Below, piece by piece: positions 1-11,595 of a stretch of 64,000 bases of DNA. Position numbers and translations under genes: made by a program. Origin of the DNA: Pteria penguin (lineage: Eukaryota > Mollusca > Bivalvia > Pterioida > Pteriidae); assembly GCA_035048485.1 (NCBI GenBank), contig CM068582.1, positions 17,115,269 to 17,179,268 on the forward strand. The letters are read 5' to 3'. Under the pieces are notes generated by a model. It saw only the letters and a program-made list of their open reading frames with translations, was not told the DNA's origin and did no database searches. Every line of letters starts with the position of its first letter. The first letter of the stretch is position 1.

Positions 1-31
1 ACATGCATGGTTTAATAATTCAGGATATGGT

Positions 32-249
32 ATTGAGTCTTTTCGTTAAACAGAGTTACTTCCCATTTGGGATGGTATCTGACGTAAAACAAAATGACGT
101 CATCAAATTCATATGAAAACGTCATTTGTGGACTATCATTTCCCTGAGTTTTAGATCAGTTTCCATAGAAATTGATAACGACATAATTCTTTTATGTCAG
201 ATACCGTCTCAAATGGGAAGTAAGTCTATATAACGAAAAGACCGAATAG
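32..249. mobile_element. Inverted-repeat (MITE-like) element, 218 bp
   Basis: The left arm (about 32-95) and right arm (about 181-249) are imperfect reverse complements. Both carry CTTTTCGTTA, then TTACTTCCCATTTG, then GGTATCTGAC, in mirrored order, so the strand would fold into a long hairpin. There is no coding capacity. This structure is typical of a non-autonomous DNA transposon, but I could not identify a target duplication or superfamily. Confidence 0.6.
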
Positions 250-812
250 TTCTGTCAGTCTATAAATCAGCTAGCTACACAAGAATGCTTTGTGTGCAGG
301 TGGGTGAGATCTGATTACATATTTGGCGAAGCTCCACCCATATTCATATTCACTTTAGAAAACAACAATAATGGTTTACATGGAGGAATAGGAGCACGGG
401 AAAAGCAAAAGTGCTGTAGAAAAAACTATACGCAGACTCCGAAGCCAAAAAAAGAAAAGTGGAGCAAATGTTAGAATTGGGTAAAGCTCGAGTTTCATTG
501 TCACGTGATTTCCTCTCACCGTCCTCATCAATATTCAAAGAGTTGGGGCCATGGGGTGGTTATATTGCAAATTTAAAACGGGCTTATTTTGTTTGGTGAC
601 GATACTTTTTACACATCTTAGATAATATACTAATCATCAAATGTCGTTTAAGAAATCCGTTCACATTTTTTTATACTTCTTCCGACTTCAATCGTACCAT
701 GCTCCTTTAAAATTCAGATGTAAAAATGGAAAAACTTCATGTTCTCCTGCAATAAGCAAATTGCCATTGTCGGTAAAAGGATCCCATTTACATGTACTTT
801 GTATGACCGTAA
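250..812. other. Unannotated AT-rich stretch
   Basis: No convincing gene or repeat was seen. The short open frames here lack recognisable domains and look like chance frames. Confidence 0.5.
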
Positions 813-1019
813 GTAGTGGCCCTATATGAATGCTAGGCCACGATTCCTTACGTTGCGTTAACTTGCACTTTTGATATTTTTAAACGGAATTGCCGGCACG
901 ATTCTATGCATTTCGGCTCCATTTGATGCCGAAATGCATAGAATCGTGCCGGCAATTCCGTTTATCAAAAGTGCAAGTTTACGCAACGTAACTTACTATC
1001 ATTCAAATAGGGCCACAAC
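813..1019. mobile_element. Near-perfect 207-bp palindrome (MITE-like)
   Basis: The left arm, 813-917, is matched by the right arm, 928-1019, around a 10-base centre. The inner part is essentially perfect: GCCGGCACGATTCTATGCAT is mirrored, then AACGGAATT and GCACTTTTGAT. The outer edge GTGGCCCTATATGAATG is mirrored with one mismatch. The high arm identity suggests a young or recently gene-converted foldback element. No coding capacity. Confidence 0.75.
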
Positions 1020-1135
1020 TTGCGGCTAGTACTTTCAGTATTTAATTCTATGTTCAGTGGTAAAGGAAATAATTCAAAAGTAGGAGGAACCAAAATTCAT
1101 TTCGTGAAAATATGCTTCTCGAATTTTTAGTGTAC

Positions 1136-1278
1136 CCAGTGGCGGATTTAGAGCCCCCCCCCCTTTTCGCCATATATTTACAAGTAAAAATTCAGATTTG
1201 GCACAAAAAATGGCTCAGTAGTTTGGCTAATACACATGTGCCCCCCCCCCATTTCGTAAATTCTGGATCAGCCAATGG
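1136..1278. mobile_element. Short MITE with CCAGTGGCGGAT-type termini
   Basis: It begins CCAGTGGCGGATTTAGAG followed by a C-run. It ends with a C-run and then ATCAGCCAATGG, the degraded inverse of the start. The same terminus recurs at 4,781 and at both ends of 26,155-26,344, so this is a small repeat family. About 140 bp, non-coding. Confidence 0.5.
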
Positions 1279-1309
1279 CACCGTGAAGTGGAAGGGTTTG
1301 GCATCATTT

Positions 1310-2862
1310 ATCCGTATAATACGATGGCCCATATCAGCCGTCACTTTACAACTTACTACTTGGAAGGAAATGCACGTGTACTAACGGGATTTTTTTTTTT
1401 GACGTTTTACTACTGCTTTTACTAATGCACATGAAATGTTCTGACACTTTACAGCCACTACTTGGTAGAAAGAGAACAGAAGTTAGAGATTGTACACTGA
1501 CAAGTTACTCCAACGTATGTGTACAAACATTATCCAAATGTACAATGGTAAGTTACTCTTGTGTACGTGTACACATTTATATATGTACATTGACCATGTA
1601 CTCCTTTGTGAACATTAGAATTTGATATTAATAATTATTGTTGTAATTGGTAGGCTAAAGAATAATCCATGCAGCTGATTTAAAATATAACACACATGCC
1701 AGTATAATTTCTATTGAAACGGTCGGCTCATACCTTCACCACCGTTTCTATTTCACCATTCATACTTTGTGTGGGAAAACTTTGCTGATAGAAACTGGGT
1801 CATTGCATCCAAAAAATGGAGTGACAGGCACAAATCACTTACCTTTTCAGCTAATTAAATCCTTAACTATTCATATTAATCCATTTTCTTGTAAAACAAT
1901 CCATGTATACTCGAATAATACATCACAAATTATTTGGTGTATTTCTCCATTACTTTCAAATGGCCATGTTCAAACTAGATTGAGTGCGCATGTGTGAGGC
2001 CATGAGGTTAAATAGGAAAAAAAATTAAAGCCTAATTTTTTTTTCATAAAGTCCTGCCAATTAAATTGCAGATATCTTAAAAACACTTTCAATACAAATA
2101 CTTAATAAATGTCTAGGAAAATGTCAGTGAAAAACAACCCTTTTCTTCATTTTTATAACCATGTTTCCCTTGGATGCCTCCAGTAATTAGAACTCTTCAG
2201 ACAGTGAAACCACATATTGACATAATTTTAAATGGCAGTTTGGAAGTAATAGAGAGCTACACCAAATATTTTGTGATGTATTTATTCGAGTATACATGGA
2301 CTGTTTTTACAAGAAAATGGATAGATATGAATAGTTAAGGATTTAATTAGCTGAAAAGGTAAGTGATTTGTGCATGTTACTCCATTTTTGGATGCAATGA
2401 CCCAGTTTCTATCAGCAAAGTTTTCCCACACAAAATATGAATGGTGAAATAGAAACGGTGGTGAAGGTATGAGCCGACCGTTTCAATAGAAATTAATGCC
2501 AGTATAGTTTATTTTCCACATTAGTCAACGATGACCGAGAAGTTTTTCGTGAATGGAATTCTTACAAAGTACACGTAACACGCCATTATTTATAGTTTCA
2601 AATTTCAGTAAAAATATATTTTGATAATAAATGTGTACACGTACACAAGAGTAACTTGTCATTGTGCATTTGGATAGTGTTTGTACATGCACGTATGTGT
2701 AACTTGTACCTTTCTTCCAAGTATTGGCTGTAAATTGTCAGAACATTTCACATGTACATATTCTTTAAAGAAGTAGTAGTAAATTGTCAAAAATAAACCT
2801 TTGTACACGTACATTTTCTAAAGTGGTGGCTGATAATATGGGCCATCGTAGTATAAACACAC
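1310..2862. mobile_element. Large foldback element, ~1.55 kb
   Basis: A left arm of about 660 bp (1,310-1,968) is the imperfect reverse complement of a right arm at about 2,231-2,862, around a roughly 260-bp centre. Colinear mirrored blocks include TACGATGGCCCAT (1,319 and 2,841), GAAATGTTCTGACA, GTGTACGTGTACAC, GGTCGGCTCATACCTTCACC and GTATACTCGAATAATACATCAC. Small indels and substitutions separate the arms, so it is not very recent. It has no transposase frame. A foldback or very large MITE is the simplest reading. Two independent inverted insertions of one repeat is the alternative. Confidence 0.7.
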
Positions 2863-2949
2863 CATTTGCTTCGTACACGTAAATGTTTTTACTAGAACAT
2901 TATCGTGAAAAAGGCTTCCCACATCCCCAGTCCCTACGCCTTTTACGTG

Positions 2950-3306
2950 GTCTCAATCACAGTAGTTACAGTGCAACGGAGAGTTTGTTTTGTTCTCTCT
3001 AAACTCTCCGTTGCACTGTAACTACAATCACAGGTATTTGAAGCTCTGTATGTCCACAACAAACATCATTTATGCCCCTACAGGGGTATACATCAAAGAA
3101 AAAAGAAAGAAGATTGCGAAAAATAAGTGAATATAAAAGTTCCAATACACTTACAAAATATCATCTGAATCCATCAAAGTATTCTTAAATTATGAGGAGT
3201 AAATCACATCCGGAGGAACATCTTTTTTCTTTGGTGTATACCCCTGTAGGGGCATAATAGATGTTTGTTGTGGACATACAGAGCTTCAAATGCCTGTGGT
3301 CTCAAT
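2950..3306. mobile_element. hAT-like MITE with 8-bp target duplication
   Basis: The direct repeat GTCTCAAT flanks the element at 2,950-2,957 and 3,299-3,306. The element (2,958-3,298) starts CACAGGTATTTGAAG, once an inner insertion is removed, and ends CTTCAAATGCCTGTG. Its terminal inverted repeats run to nearly 80 bp and include CCCCTACAGGGGTATAC. An 8-bp duplication fits the hAT superfamily, although the termini alone do not prove it. Non-coding, and it hosts the nested hairpin at 2,963-3,024. Confidence 0.75.
2963..3024. mobile_element. 62-bp perfect-hairpin insertion nested in the MITE
   Basis: Two 24-base arms (TAGTTACAGTGCAACGGAGA... and its exact reverse complement) surround a 14-base loop. 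The 9-bp sequence CAATCACAG lies directly on both sides (2,954-2,962 and 3,025-3,033), as a target duplication would. The insertion interrupts the 5' terminus of the surrounding MITE, so it is younger. This is an extremely short element for a mobile unit. Confidence 0.7.
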
Positions 3307-4403
3307 AGATTTAAAAGTACTATCATTTATATTGTACTTACCTTTGTATCTTATTCAGAAAAGTCCCAGAATATATTAAATGCCTGATCCCTATAACATT
3401 ACACAATGCACATCACCTTCTCACCATTATCAGCATTTACCTGGCCCAGGAAACGTCATAAAATGTCAATACCCCCTGATAAGAATTATACAGCGTATAG
3501 CCGTACGCCAAGCTGTTCTATCAATTGAATTCTTGTCCTGTTGTAACATGTAAACTGAGAGCTCTAACAGGGGAAGCGAGCATCACTTCCCCTTCGCTAT
3601 TTCCTCGATTTCACCCCCTCCACTTTACAACAAACTTATATCTCCGTCAAAATACTATTCTTCTACCCTCTTCCATTTCTCTTACCCTGTCTGAATTTAT
3701 AGATTTAAGATGACAAAAGGAATACAAAGGGAATTATTTGCTGCCGTGGGATCAAATGATAAGGGAGCAACCATTTGAATTTTATGAGGGGGAGAAAGAC
3801 TTTCGCCTGTCAGTTTTTCTTTTAGTATTTGTGGGAGGGGGGGGGGGGTTAGGGGCGGCCAGATTATCGTTTTTTCAATGCAAGTTATTTAATTTCTATG
3901 CTATAAAAATTATTACAATGACTTTGTGCTGCGTCTGTCTGTATGTCAAGTGATCACTCTCACATATCGGTCTATTACTTTCTTGCGTACGGATATTTTC
4001 ATCGATTATAATTAGTTTCTTGGAGCACGTATTTCGAGCTTGGTCTTTCGTTTTTCTTTCTTCTGAATGTCTGTGTATTGTCATTGGCGATTCCAGAGAT
4101 GACTGTCATCCCCTGGCTATGGAAAATTGACCACAAATGCCATTATTTTATTTCTTTTTATGTTTTGAAGGTGGGAGCCACTTTTCTTGAGAAACACTTT
4201 AACAACAGAAGATGGAACACCTTCAACCATGAGAAATGACAGGTCCCGTAGCTATATCGGGTTTTATCGTACAGATAACTTTACCTACTCCACCCTCTCC
4301 ATCAAAAGCGATATTATGTACGATTGGTTTGCACATTCTGCCAAACTGGATCATTTAAAATTAGTGATCAAGCAATCATTAATGAATCTGTTTCTTTAGA
4401 ACC
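3307..4403. other. No gene; repeat fragment and G-run
   Basis: No supported gene. A fragment at about 3,761-3,795 (GGGAGCAACCATTTGAATTT, then G-rich) matches an interspersed repeat also present at 19,295 and, inverted, at 21,686. A 12-base G-run sits at 3,837-3,848. Confidence 0.45.
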
Positions 4404-4475
4404 GTAAGGGCGGATCCAGAAATTAAAAAAAGGCGGATCCAGAAATTAAAAAAAAAAGGGGGGGGGGGTGTTCCA
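4404..4475. repeat. Short tandem duplication ending in a G-run
   Basis: GGGCGGATCCAGAAATTAAA occurs twice in direct succession and is followed by an A-run and a G-run. It resembles the degraded end of the GGCGGAT-terminus repeat family. Confidence 0.5.
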
Positions 4476-4777
4476 ACTTGACATCAGCAAAATGCTTTTC
4501 CAAAGTCTCAACTTCAGATTCCACCTAATTACACATCGAACTCGAAGCTCTGACATGTTGAAATGTTAAATAATTCTGTTGGTAAGTTTAAAGAGGAAGT
4601 GAAAATATTTCACCTCTTCGTAAGAAAGTTCATCATACACAAGATAGAAAAGACAGAAACAGTAACAGTCGGAGAGATCCTACTAATAACAAATAATATA
4701 TTTAGGGAGGATATTCAGATGAAAATATTCAAACTGAGTATTAGCTTTAAAAATCTCTACTACTTAGATGAACACCA

Positions 4778-5157
4778 TCATTGGCGGATTTAGAGGGAGG
4801 TTATAGGCGTTGCAATCCCCCCCCCCCTCCCCTTTTTGGTCAGACAGTTTTACCAAAAGGTCATTTTCGAACATTTTTAGATTTTTAGGATTGCAACCCA
4901 ACTCCCCCTTTCCGGACAGAATAGTGCAAACTTTAGTCAAAGGAGGCTGCATTACCCCCCCCCCCCCTCCTTTCTTTTATGTTTCAGATTTGTCCATGAA
5001 ATTTCTTTGTTGCTAGTAGGGCAAAATCGTCGTAAACCACGTTGCAGATTCCTAGGTACTCCATCTTGTCCTTTTAAAGATCTTAAGATGGAGTAGCGTG
5101 GAATCTGAATCATGATTTACGACGATAGCCGGGCATATGTGTCGTATATACGACCAT
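4778..5157. mobile_element. Interspersed inverted-repeat element, copy A
   Basis: It starts with TTGGCGGATTTAGAGGG, passes through two C-runs (about 4,818 and 4,956) and ends with an internal palindrome. In that palindrome CGTCGTAAACCACGTTGCAGATTCC and ACTCCATCTT are mirrored to 5,122. The portion from 4,926 to 5,157 recurs almost unchanged at 14,967-15,159, inside a tandem array. That second copy supports this being a mobile repeat. No coding capacity. Confidence 0.6.
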
Positions 5158-5751
5158 GAGTTCCCATTGTGTGATTCCAGACCAGATATATATTCATTGA
5201 ACCAAAAATTTTTATCTTAACAATCTTGTGGTTTGATATGTCGAATGACGAAGTTCAATATAAACCCAACACCTTTGTTGATACAACGAATGATAAACAT
5301 TGTACATATATGTCATTGAACTTGGCTGCACGTTTTGAACAGAAGTTGACATTTTAAAAGAGTGAATTATTTTTCAATGAATTTACTTTGGAAATTTATC
5401 ATATTTGGCTAAAAATATTTAAAGAGGGGGATGTTACTTCCGACAGTGAAAAGTATAGTCTACATAGTCGTGTGTTGGTGTGTTCTTTTTTTTTCTGTTT
5501 TATTCTTATCGATTTTAATTGGGGAGGGGTATTTCAAGACATATCTTTTTCACAGCTTATATCATTAGCTTAAAGTTCAATCGTAACAGCTCGTCCATTT
5601 TCGTACCCAAATAAAATGGCAATGGTGATCCGATTGCTTAAAGTTAATAATTGTAATACGGGTTACAGTCTTATCGCCTTAAATACATTTCGCCCCGAAT
5701 CATTACAAGTTATGCTGTGAACGCCTCCAATGTGCAGTAAGCCCACACTCC
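5158..5751. other. No recognisable feature
   Basis: AT-rich sequence with chance open frames only. I recognise neither genes nor repeats. Confidence 0.5.
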
Positions 5752-5845
5752 ATCTGATTAAAACCAAATCTTTATTCTTCTTCCCTATTTGTCCCGTCTA
5801 CGGCACTAATAGAGAAGATAAATAAAAATTTGGTTTTAATCAGAT
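5752..5845. mobile_element. Small inverted-repeat element, ~94 bp
   Basis: ATCTGATTAAAACCAAAT at 5,752 is mirrored by ATTTGGTTTTAATCAGAT ending at 5,845, with further pairing of TTTATTCTT inward. The motif CATCTGATTAAAACC also occurs alone at about 31,841, which suggests a dispersed family. Confidence 0.55.
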
Positions 5846-8049
5846 TGGCCCCTACTGAGAAACATTACGCCCCACATCTGTTTGCTTACGACCCAGCTCG
5901 CATTCTTTTCGCCCGAATTCATTCCACAACGCTCATATTTTCTATGCAAAATCTGTATGAAAAAAATATTAAATTTTTAATTTATATAACTCCAACTCAC
6001 GGCCACCTTTCCCCTACACAATATACTACATACGTAATGATTGCCTGACAGGAAATTAGGGATTCTGTTAAACCAGCAGAGATAATACTCTGAGAAGGAA
6101 GAATGACTTCAGGTACTATATAACTTCATTTTTATGATTTATTTTATTTCATTAAAAAGGGAAGGGGGTATTGATTGACAGGTGGTCACAAAACTCGTTT
6201 GATAGACGCATTCATTTCAGAATAAATTGATTATTTGTAATAATAAAAACGTGTAAATTATCACTTAGGAACATATCAGGCTCGCAAAACTTTTATATCT
6301 CTGCACTTAAGGGTTCCTCTTATCAAATGTAGATGATGACAAGAAAGATAACTCTAATTTAGATATTGATATAGCTGCAGGATTGCCAGGAATATTGCAA
6401 ACTCAGATTTTCTTTGTCTTTTTCACAGAAAGGTTTATAAGGAAACTTTTCAATTTCTTTGCTTTATTCAGGTGATTATGCACCCAACCAATATATTTTA
6501 TTCCAAATATGAAGAGAAAATATCCGCAAGAAAAGAAAATATTGAGTAATGTGTTCGATTTTTTTGACTATACATGGCAATGAAGAATGTCTGAATCAGT
6601 CAATAAAGGAATTTGGAAAAAAAACCTCATTTGGTAACCACATCAGACGTCACTATCAATCTCTATGATAGATGATAAGAAGAAACTGGTTCAGGTTTGA
6701 AGCAAATCTATCCTAAAACTGAATAAGTACGATATGATCTTAAATTATAATAATTAATGATGGCTGAATGGAAATTATATCTATGACATAGACGTCAAGA
6801 TGAGGTTCAAGCAGCGGGGCACGGTCGGCGTGCGTATTCTAGACGGATTGGCAATTAGCAAATGGTCAATCGACTCTAGCCTTTGCGTATGTTACACGTT
6901 TTATTATTCCGTTATATTGAATTGAATTTTTATGGTATTTAAAGGTTCATTTCCATCGTTTCTTAATTATTAGCTGTACTCTGCTACCAGACCGTATCTG
7001 TCTATCAATTCTGTACACAATAAATATTGTAGCAAAGGAAGTTTTAATTATTTTTCTTTCGTTTTAGTGGAGACGAATTAGAAAGAATTATTAATTTTGA
7101 GTGGAACTTAAAAGGATGAAAAGAACCTCTCTAATTCGGGTACGTCCGTTGCAAAGGTATAAATTTCTATGTAATGCATTAGGCAGAAACTGTCACCAAA
7201 CATGTGAAATAATCGTAGTATGACATAATACAAAATCATCAATTAATTAAAAACCATTTGAATAGAGCTCAGAAAAATATTATGTACCTTCACCTGAGAC
7301 TTACATACACATGTGTAAACATGTCTCTGATTCTGATCATTCTGATGAAGTCCCTCAAAAGTAAATATATATATCTCAGTTACACGTCGTAATGTTAATT
7401 CTAAGATTCAAAAGGGGCAAACAAATTTCACCATACAGAGGTCACTTTGTAACACGAAATTTCGTGTAAGGAAAACAAGGAAAAAGCGCAGTTTTCAACA
7501 CAATTTAAGAATGTATGCATTCAGTGACAAAAGTATCCGCATTACGTGCCCTTTACACGAAAAACAATTGTAAATCCATGAAAATTGCAATATATGTGTT
7601 CAAAAATTTTTAAATCTAACTTCTTTTCAGAATCAATTTACAATGATATGAACTGTAACTTTATTTCTGTCAGATATTTACATTATTTCAGTCATTTAAT
7701 TTTCATAAATTTCTAACTTGTAAATTTCTGTTTGTGTTAATGCTTATTTAAATTTCTCCAAGAATATCTCTTTAGATTGTGCATGTGACTGAAAACATCT
7801 TTGGGACATTAATTGTATTATTTACACATGAAGTTTTTTTTAATCTCATGACAATTATCTACATGGCATATCAATGATGCTTGAACTGAAAAGATAGTTA
7901 CAATTCTTAAAATAAATCTGATGTAAAATTTAACATGTGCAGTAGTATTTCTTGGTTATTATTGTTTTGATGAAATCAAAGAAACACTTCTATTAGCAAA
8001 GAAAAACAATCTGATCATCTCCGATCACCCTCTCGGGGGATGTGCCAGG
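5846..8049. other. 2.2 kb without recognisable genes
   Basis: AT-rich sequence with no long open frame and no strong repeat that I can see. A short perfect palindrome, CACGAAATTTCGTG, lies at about 7,453. Confidence 0.5.
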
Positions 8050-8065
8050 TAGGGAGTTGGTTGGT

Positions 8066-8306
8066 GTATTTAAATTAGTTCAATTGCTTAGTGTTAATAA
8101 TGTAAACGAATTACAGAAGTTGGGTAAATACTTGTATATACCATGTAAAAGAAGAAATGATAACATATAATTCCACTATGATATCTGTTCACTCCAATTC
8201 TATATTATGTTCTGTTCACCTTGTACATATTGTATATATTTTATATATTGTAATATCATGTAATCGATGTGTCATTTGACATAAGGAATAAAGAAATGAA
8301 ATGACA
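8066..8306 (+). pseudogene. 5'-truncated 3' remnant of the same LINE family
   Basis: The frame from 8,066 to the stop at 8,168-8,170 encodes 34 residues beginning VFKLVQLLSVNNVNEL. It aligns without gaps to the last residues of the nearly complete LINE downstream (VFKLVQLLSVNNVKEI at about 13,374). The following untranslated region also resembles that element's 3' end, finishing with TAAGGAATAAAG and a short A-rich tandem tail. This is therefore a dead-on-arrival copy, truncated at its 5' end as is usual for target-primed reverse transcription. It lies in the same orientation, about 0.5 kb upstream of the longer copy. Confidence 0.8.
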
Positions 8307-8885
8307 TTCGATAATTCATATAAAAAAATCTTGAAGGACACTGCCGGAAGAAATAGGCAACTGGCTTAATTATTTAATTCATTAAATTAATTAATTATAT
8401 CTGCGCCCTTTATTTTGATGATGTTCGTTACCTTCCTTCTGTGCCTGTCAATGTCGATCTGTATAAGGAATCTGAGGAAGGGCGCATGCGTGAACAAAGT
8501 CAGCCGCAAAATTTGAAACAGAGAAAAAAAAATGTGAAAAAATCTTCTTAAAACTCCTTCAAGTTGGATTTATGTTAGTGTATTGATTGTGAGATGGAAC
8601 TATAAAGTGAAATGAGTGTTTTCGGACAATCTTAATACTTAAAAACAAATGCGGTAAGCAGATAACCATTTTGTATTGTACAGTGCATTGAATTGTAATC
8701 ACTATTGTAAATACGCCTGTAATAGTAAACAACAGTTAGACCTTCAGTCATTTTCAAAGCTTAATCGCTTGTAAACGGATCAAAAATGTTACTGGAAATT
8801 CATTGATATTTAAACAAAATCAGACCTTGGATCTTAATTGCAAATAGATCAATATAGTTTTAATTCACTGATATACGGATATAAA
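8307..8885 (+). other. Possible 5' untranslated region of the LINE
   Basis: This region lies between the tail of the truncated LINE and the first credible ORF1 start. Some of it is likely the 5' UTR and internal promoter region, but I cannot place the element's 5' boundary because no target duplication is visible. AATTAATTAATTA-type sequence lies at about 8,380-8,398. Confidence 0.35.
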
Positions 8886-9416
8886 ATGGGAAAGAAAGGA
8901 AGAAAGAGGAAAAAAGAGACAAATTCTGTTGACGGTAGCAGTGACAAAAGCGATGTGAGTACCGATCACAGTACTTCAGGTAACACGTCAATGGTCAGTA
9001 AAGTGATATGTGCGGCGAACCGTGTATTATATGGAACGCAAAGCGGGCCACCAACCTCCCCTACACCGAATGTGAATATAGTACCGTCCACGTCGACACC
9101 GATAGCTGAAAAGGAACCCTCAAAATGGAATGGTGACATTATTAACCAGAAGTTAGATGCTATTTTATCAAAATTGGAAAAGTTAGATATCCTGGAAGCA
9201 AAATTTTTACAGATACAGGCAAATGTTCAGAATATTGACCGTAGGATGACAACAATGGAGCTGAAATCGTTGGAATTTGAAAAGTCACTCGATTTCCTGT
9301 CTACTACCGTTGATGGAATTAACGAACAAACGACACATAATAAGGGCACGGCTAGCGATGCTAGTGAAATTAGTAAGTTACAGGCTGATGTGAAATTCAT
9401 TGTTAAAAGCCAATAG
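8886..9416 (+). pseudogene. LINE ORF1, N-terminal part
   Basis: The likely start is the ATG at 8,886, which opens a very basic stretch (GKKGRKRKK); an in-frame ATG at 8,838 precedes it. After a Ser/Thr-rich linker come heptad-like segments (INQKLDAILSKLEKLDILEAKFLQI and beyond, about residues 95-165) that fit a coiled coil, as used for ORF1p trimerisation. The frame stops at 9,414-9,416, just where the protein should continue. The continuation lies in the +1 frame, so a single-base change broke the gene here. ORF1p binds the element's RNA and forms the retrotransposition particle. That role is by family analogy. Confidence 0.8.
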
Positions 9417-10071
9417 TGAGATGAAGGACACCATTACTGATCTTCAGTGTCGCTCAATGAAGAACAATCTGATCTTTACCGGCCTAGGGGGTGACTATCG
9501 GGAGGAAGACACCGAAGAGAAGCTAAGGAGCTTCATCTACAACGAGCTACATATCGATCGTTATATTGAGTTCGGTAATGTTCATAGATTCGGGCGAAAT
9601 ATCAGTGGTAGACCTCGACCCATTGTTGCTCGATTTATTTACCACAAAGATCTCATGGAGGTGAAGAACAACGCCAATCGACTTCGTGGAACCCAGTTTG
9701 GAATAAGTGAGCAATTTCCGTCCATGATAGAAGAACGTCGGAAATCCTTATACCCTGTAGTGAAACGGCTGAAACAGGAGGGAAACCGTGTCAAACTAGT
9801 TCGTGACAGGCTATTCGTTAATGGCCAGCCGTATAGTGATGACGCAGTACAACCGGTGGTGCAGAGGGACAGATTATCGCAGCAATCACACGCAACTCCG
9901 AATCAACAGCAACCGCGTGACCCGCAACCGCGTGACCCGCAACGGCCCGCTACGCAGACTTCATCTCCCAGCCTGTCACGCAATCCGACGGGGCCGTGGA
10001 ATGTGCACTCGATATTGACCAATAACCAGTCTAGCGAACCGCGTATGCCGACTCCGCACTACCCCAGGTAG
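9400..10071 (+). pseudogene. LINE ORF1, RNA-binding C-terminal part
   Basis: This is the +1-frame continuation of ORF1. It resembles the L1 ORF1p RNA-recognition and C-terminal region (Transposase_22 family). A segment NNLIFTGL opens the fold. Next comes a VHRFG motif near residue 63, then RPRPIVARF, and a later stretch with RRKSLYPVVKRLKQEG and KLVRDRLFVNG. The last 75 residues are Pro/Gln/Arg-rich and include a short in-frame duplication of QPRDP. It ends at TAG (10,069-10,071), in the same frame as ORF2. Confidence 0.8.
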
Positions 10072-11595
10072 GGAAACGCGGAGAGTGAGTGTCTGTCCGT
10101 GATTTCATGGAATATTGGCAGAGGTTTGTGCCAAAAACTTTCTGATCCAGATTTCATTAATAGTATTTGTAAATATGATATTGTTTGTATGTATGAGTGT
10201 TGGGTTACACCTGACGACGATGTTAAATTAGATGGTTATGAGGCGTTTACTTTTCCTAGGAGATACGGCAAAGGAGGTGGAATTGTAATATTTTGTAAAA
10301 CTGAGATATTGAAAGTTATTAACATTGAAAATAACATTTTTGATAGCATTATTTGGTTGAAAGTTAATCCCCTTTCAAATAGTAAACCTATTTTCATAGC
10401 TTTTTGTTATTTACCCCCGGAAAATAGTAGTTTCTATAATAGAAATGAAATAGATCTATTTCAGTCCCTTGAAAATACAATTAGTAAATATATTGGCGTA
10501 GGGTATGTATATGTTACTGGGGATCTGAACGCCAGGTGCGGTGATCGTGATGATTTTATTGAAAATGATTTTTTGAGTAAAAATCTAACTGACATTTTAG
10601 AGCCTGTCACTGATTATAATACAGACAAAATATATACTCGTAACTGTATGGATAGTGTAGTCAACCAGTTTGGGAGAAAACTCATCTCTCTGTGCAAAAC
10701 CACGGGTTTTCGAATTTTGAATGGTAGGCATTATAAAGACCCGAAGGGCTCTGTTACATTCTTTGGCCCGAACGGAATGAGTATGATTGATTATCTTTTG
10801 GTAGAAAACACCCGGATGGACAGTGTTATAGATTTTAGTTCTGGTCAATTCAACACTTTTTCAGACCACGCACCTGTATGTTTCACTCTGTCAGTGGACC
10901 GTGTATTTGGAAATTTGTCCAATTACTCTACTGACGTAGGTAGAACTAAAGCCAAATCAGTGAGGTGGATAGAGGAAAACACCGAGACTATTTGTAATCT
11001 ACTGAGAGATCAGTTTGAACAAATTAATAATTTAGTAGATGTGAATATTGAGAACGAATACCATATGAATATGTGTGTTGATAATTTCAGTGATACTTTA
11101 ACACAAATTGTTTTACCATGTTGTAATGTAAGTGAACATATCCCTATACCTGTAAATGGAAAGAAACATACCAATAGTGTTCAAAAAGACAAACCATGGT
11201 TTAACGATCAGTGTAAATTGAGACATGCGGAATACAAGGCTGCTGTACATGATTTCAATGACTGTAAATCGAATGAAAATCTTGAAAATTTAGTTTCCAA
11301 AAAATCTTTGTATAAAAAATTGGTTTTCAAACTCAAACGTCAATATGAGAGACATGAGGGTGACATGATGGAGTATTTACGGAGGGAAAATCCAAAACAA
11401 TTTTATAAATACTTCAGTAAACGAAAGGCTAATGTTTCTAGGTCGAATATTTCCTCCGACCAGTTTTTAAAACATTTTCATAATTTATCTGCGCCCACTA
11501 CACAAACAGATACAGAGAATGACAATGATTTTGATTCGATACAGTCAGCTGTTTATGAAGAAATTAGATGCCGAAATATCTTTGAGAGAAATTGA
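10072..11595 (+). pseudogene. LINE ORF2, endonuclease and linker
   Basis: The frame is open from directly after the ORF1 stop. It shows an APE-type endonuclease (exonuclease-endonuclease-phosphatase fold). Visible motifs are WNIGRG at the N-terminus, the metal-binding Glu in YECW (about 10,195), GDLNARCGD (about 10,520), SMIDYLL and the catalytic SDH in FSDHAP (about 10,860). This enzyme nicks target DNA to prime reverse transcription. The linker ends at a frameshift near 11,560, and the reverse transcriptase continues in another frame. There is no ATG before the WNIGRG motif; the first in-frame ATG is near 10,191, inside the domain. Start use is therefore unusual or lost. Confidence 0.85.

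Noticed and set aside
4810..5016. 68-residue plus-strand frame with Pro runs
   Set aside because: It lies wholly inside an interspersed repeat with C-runs.
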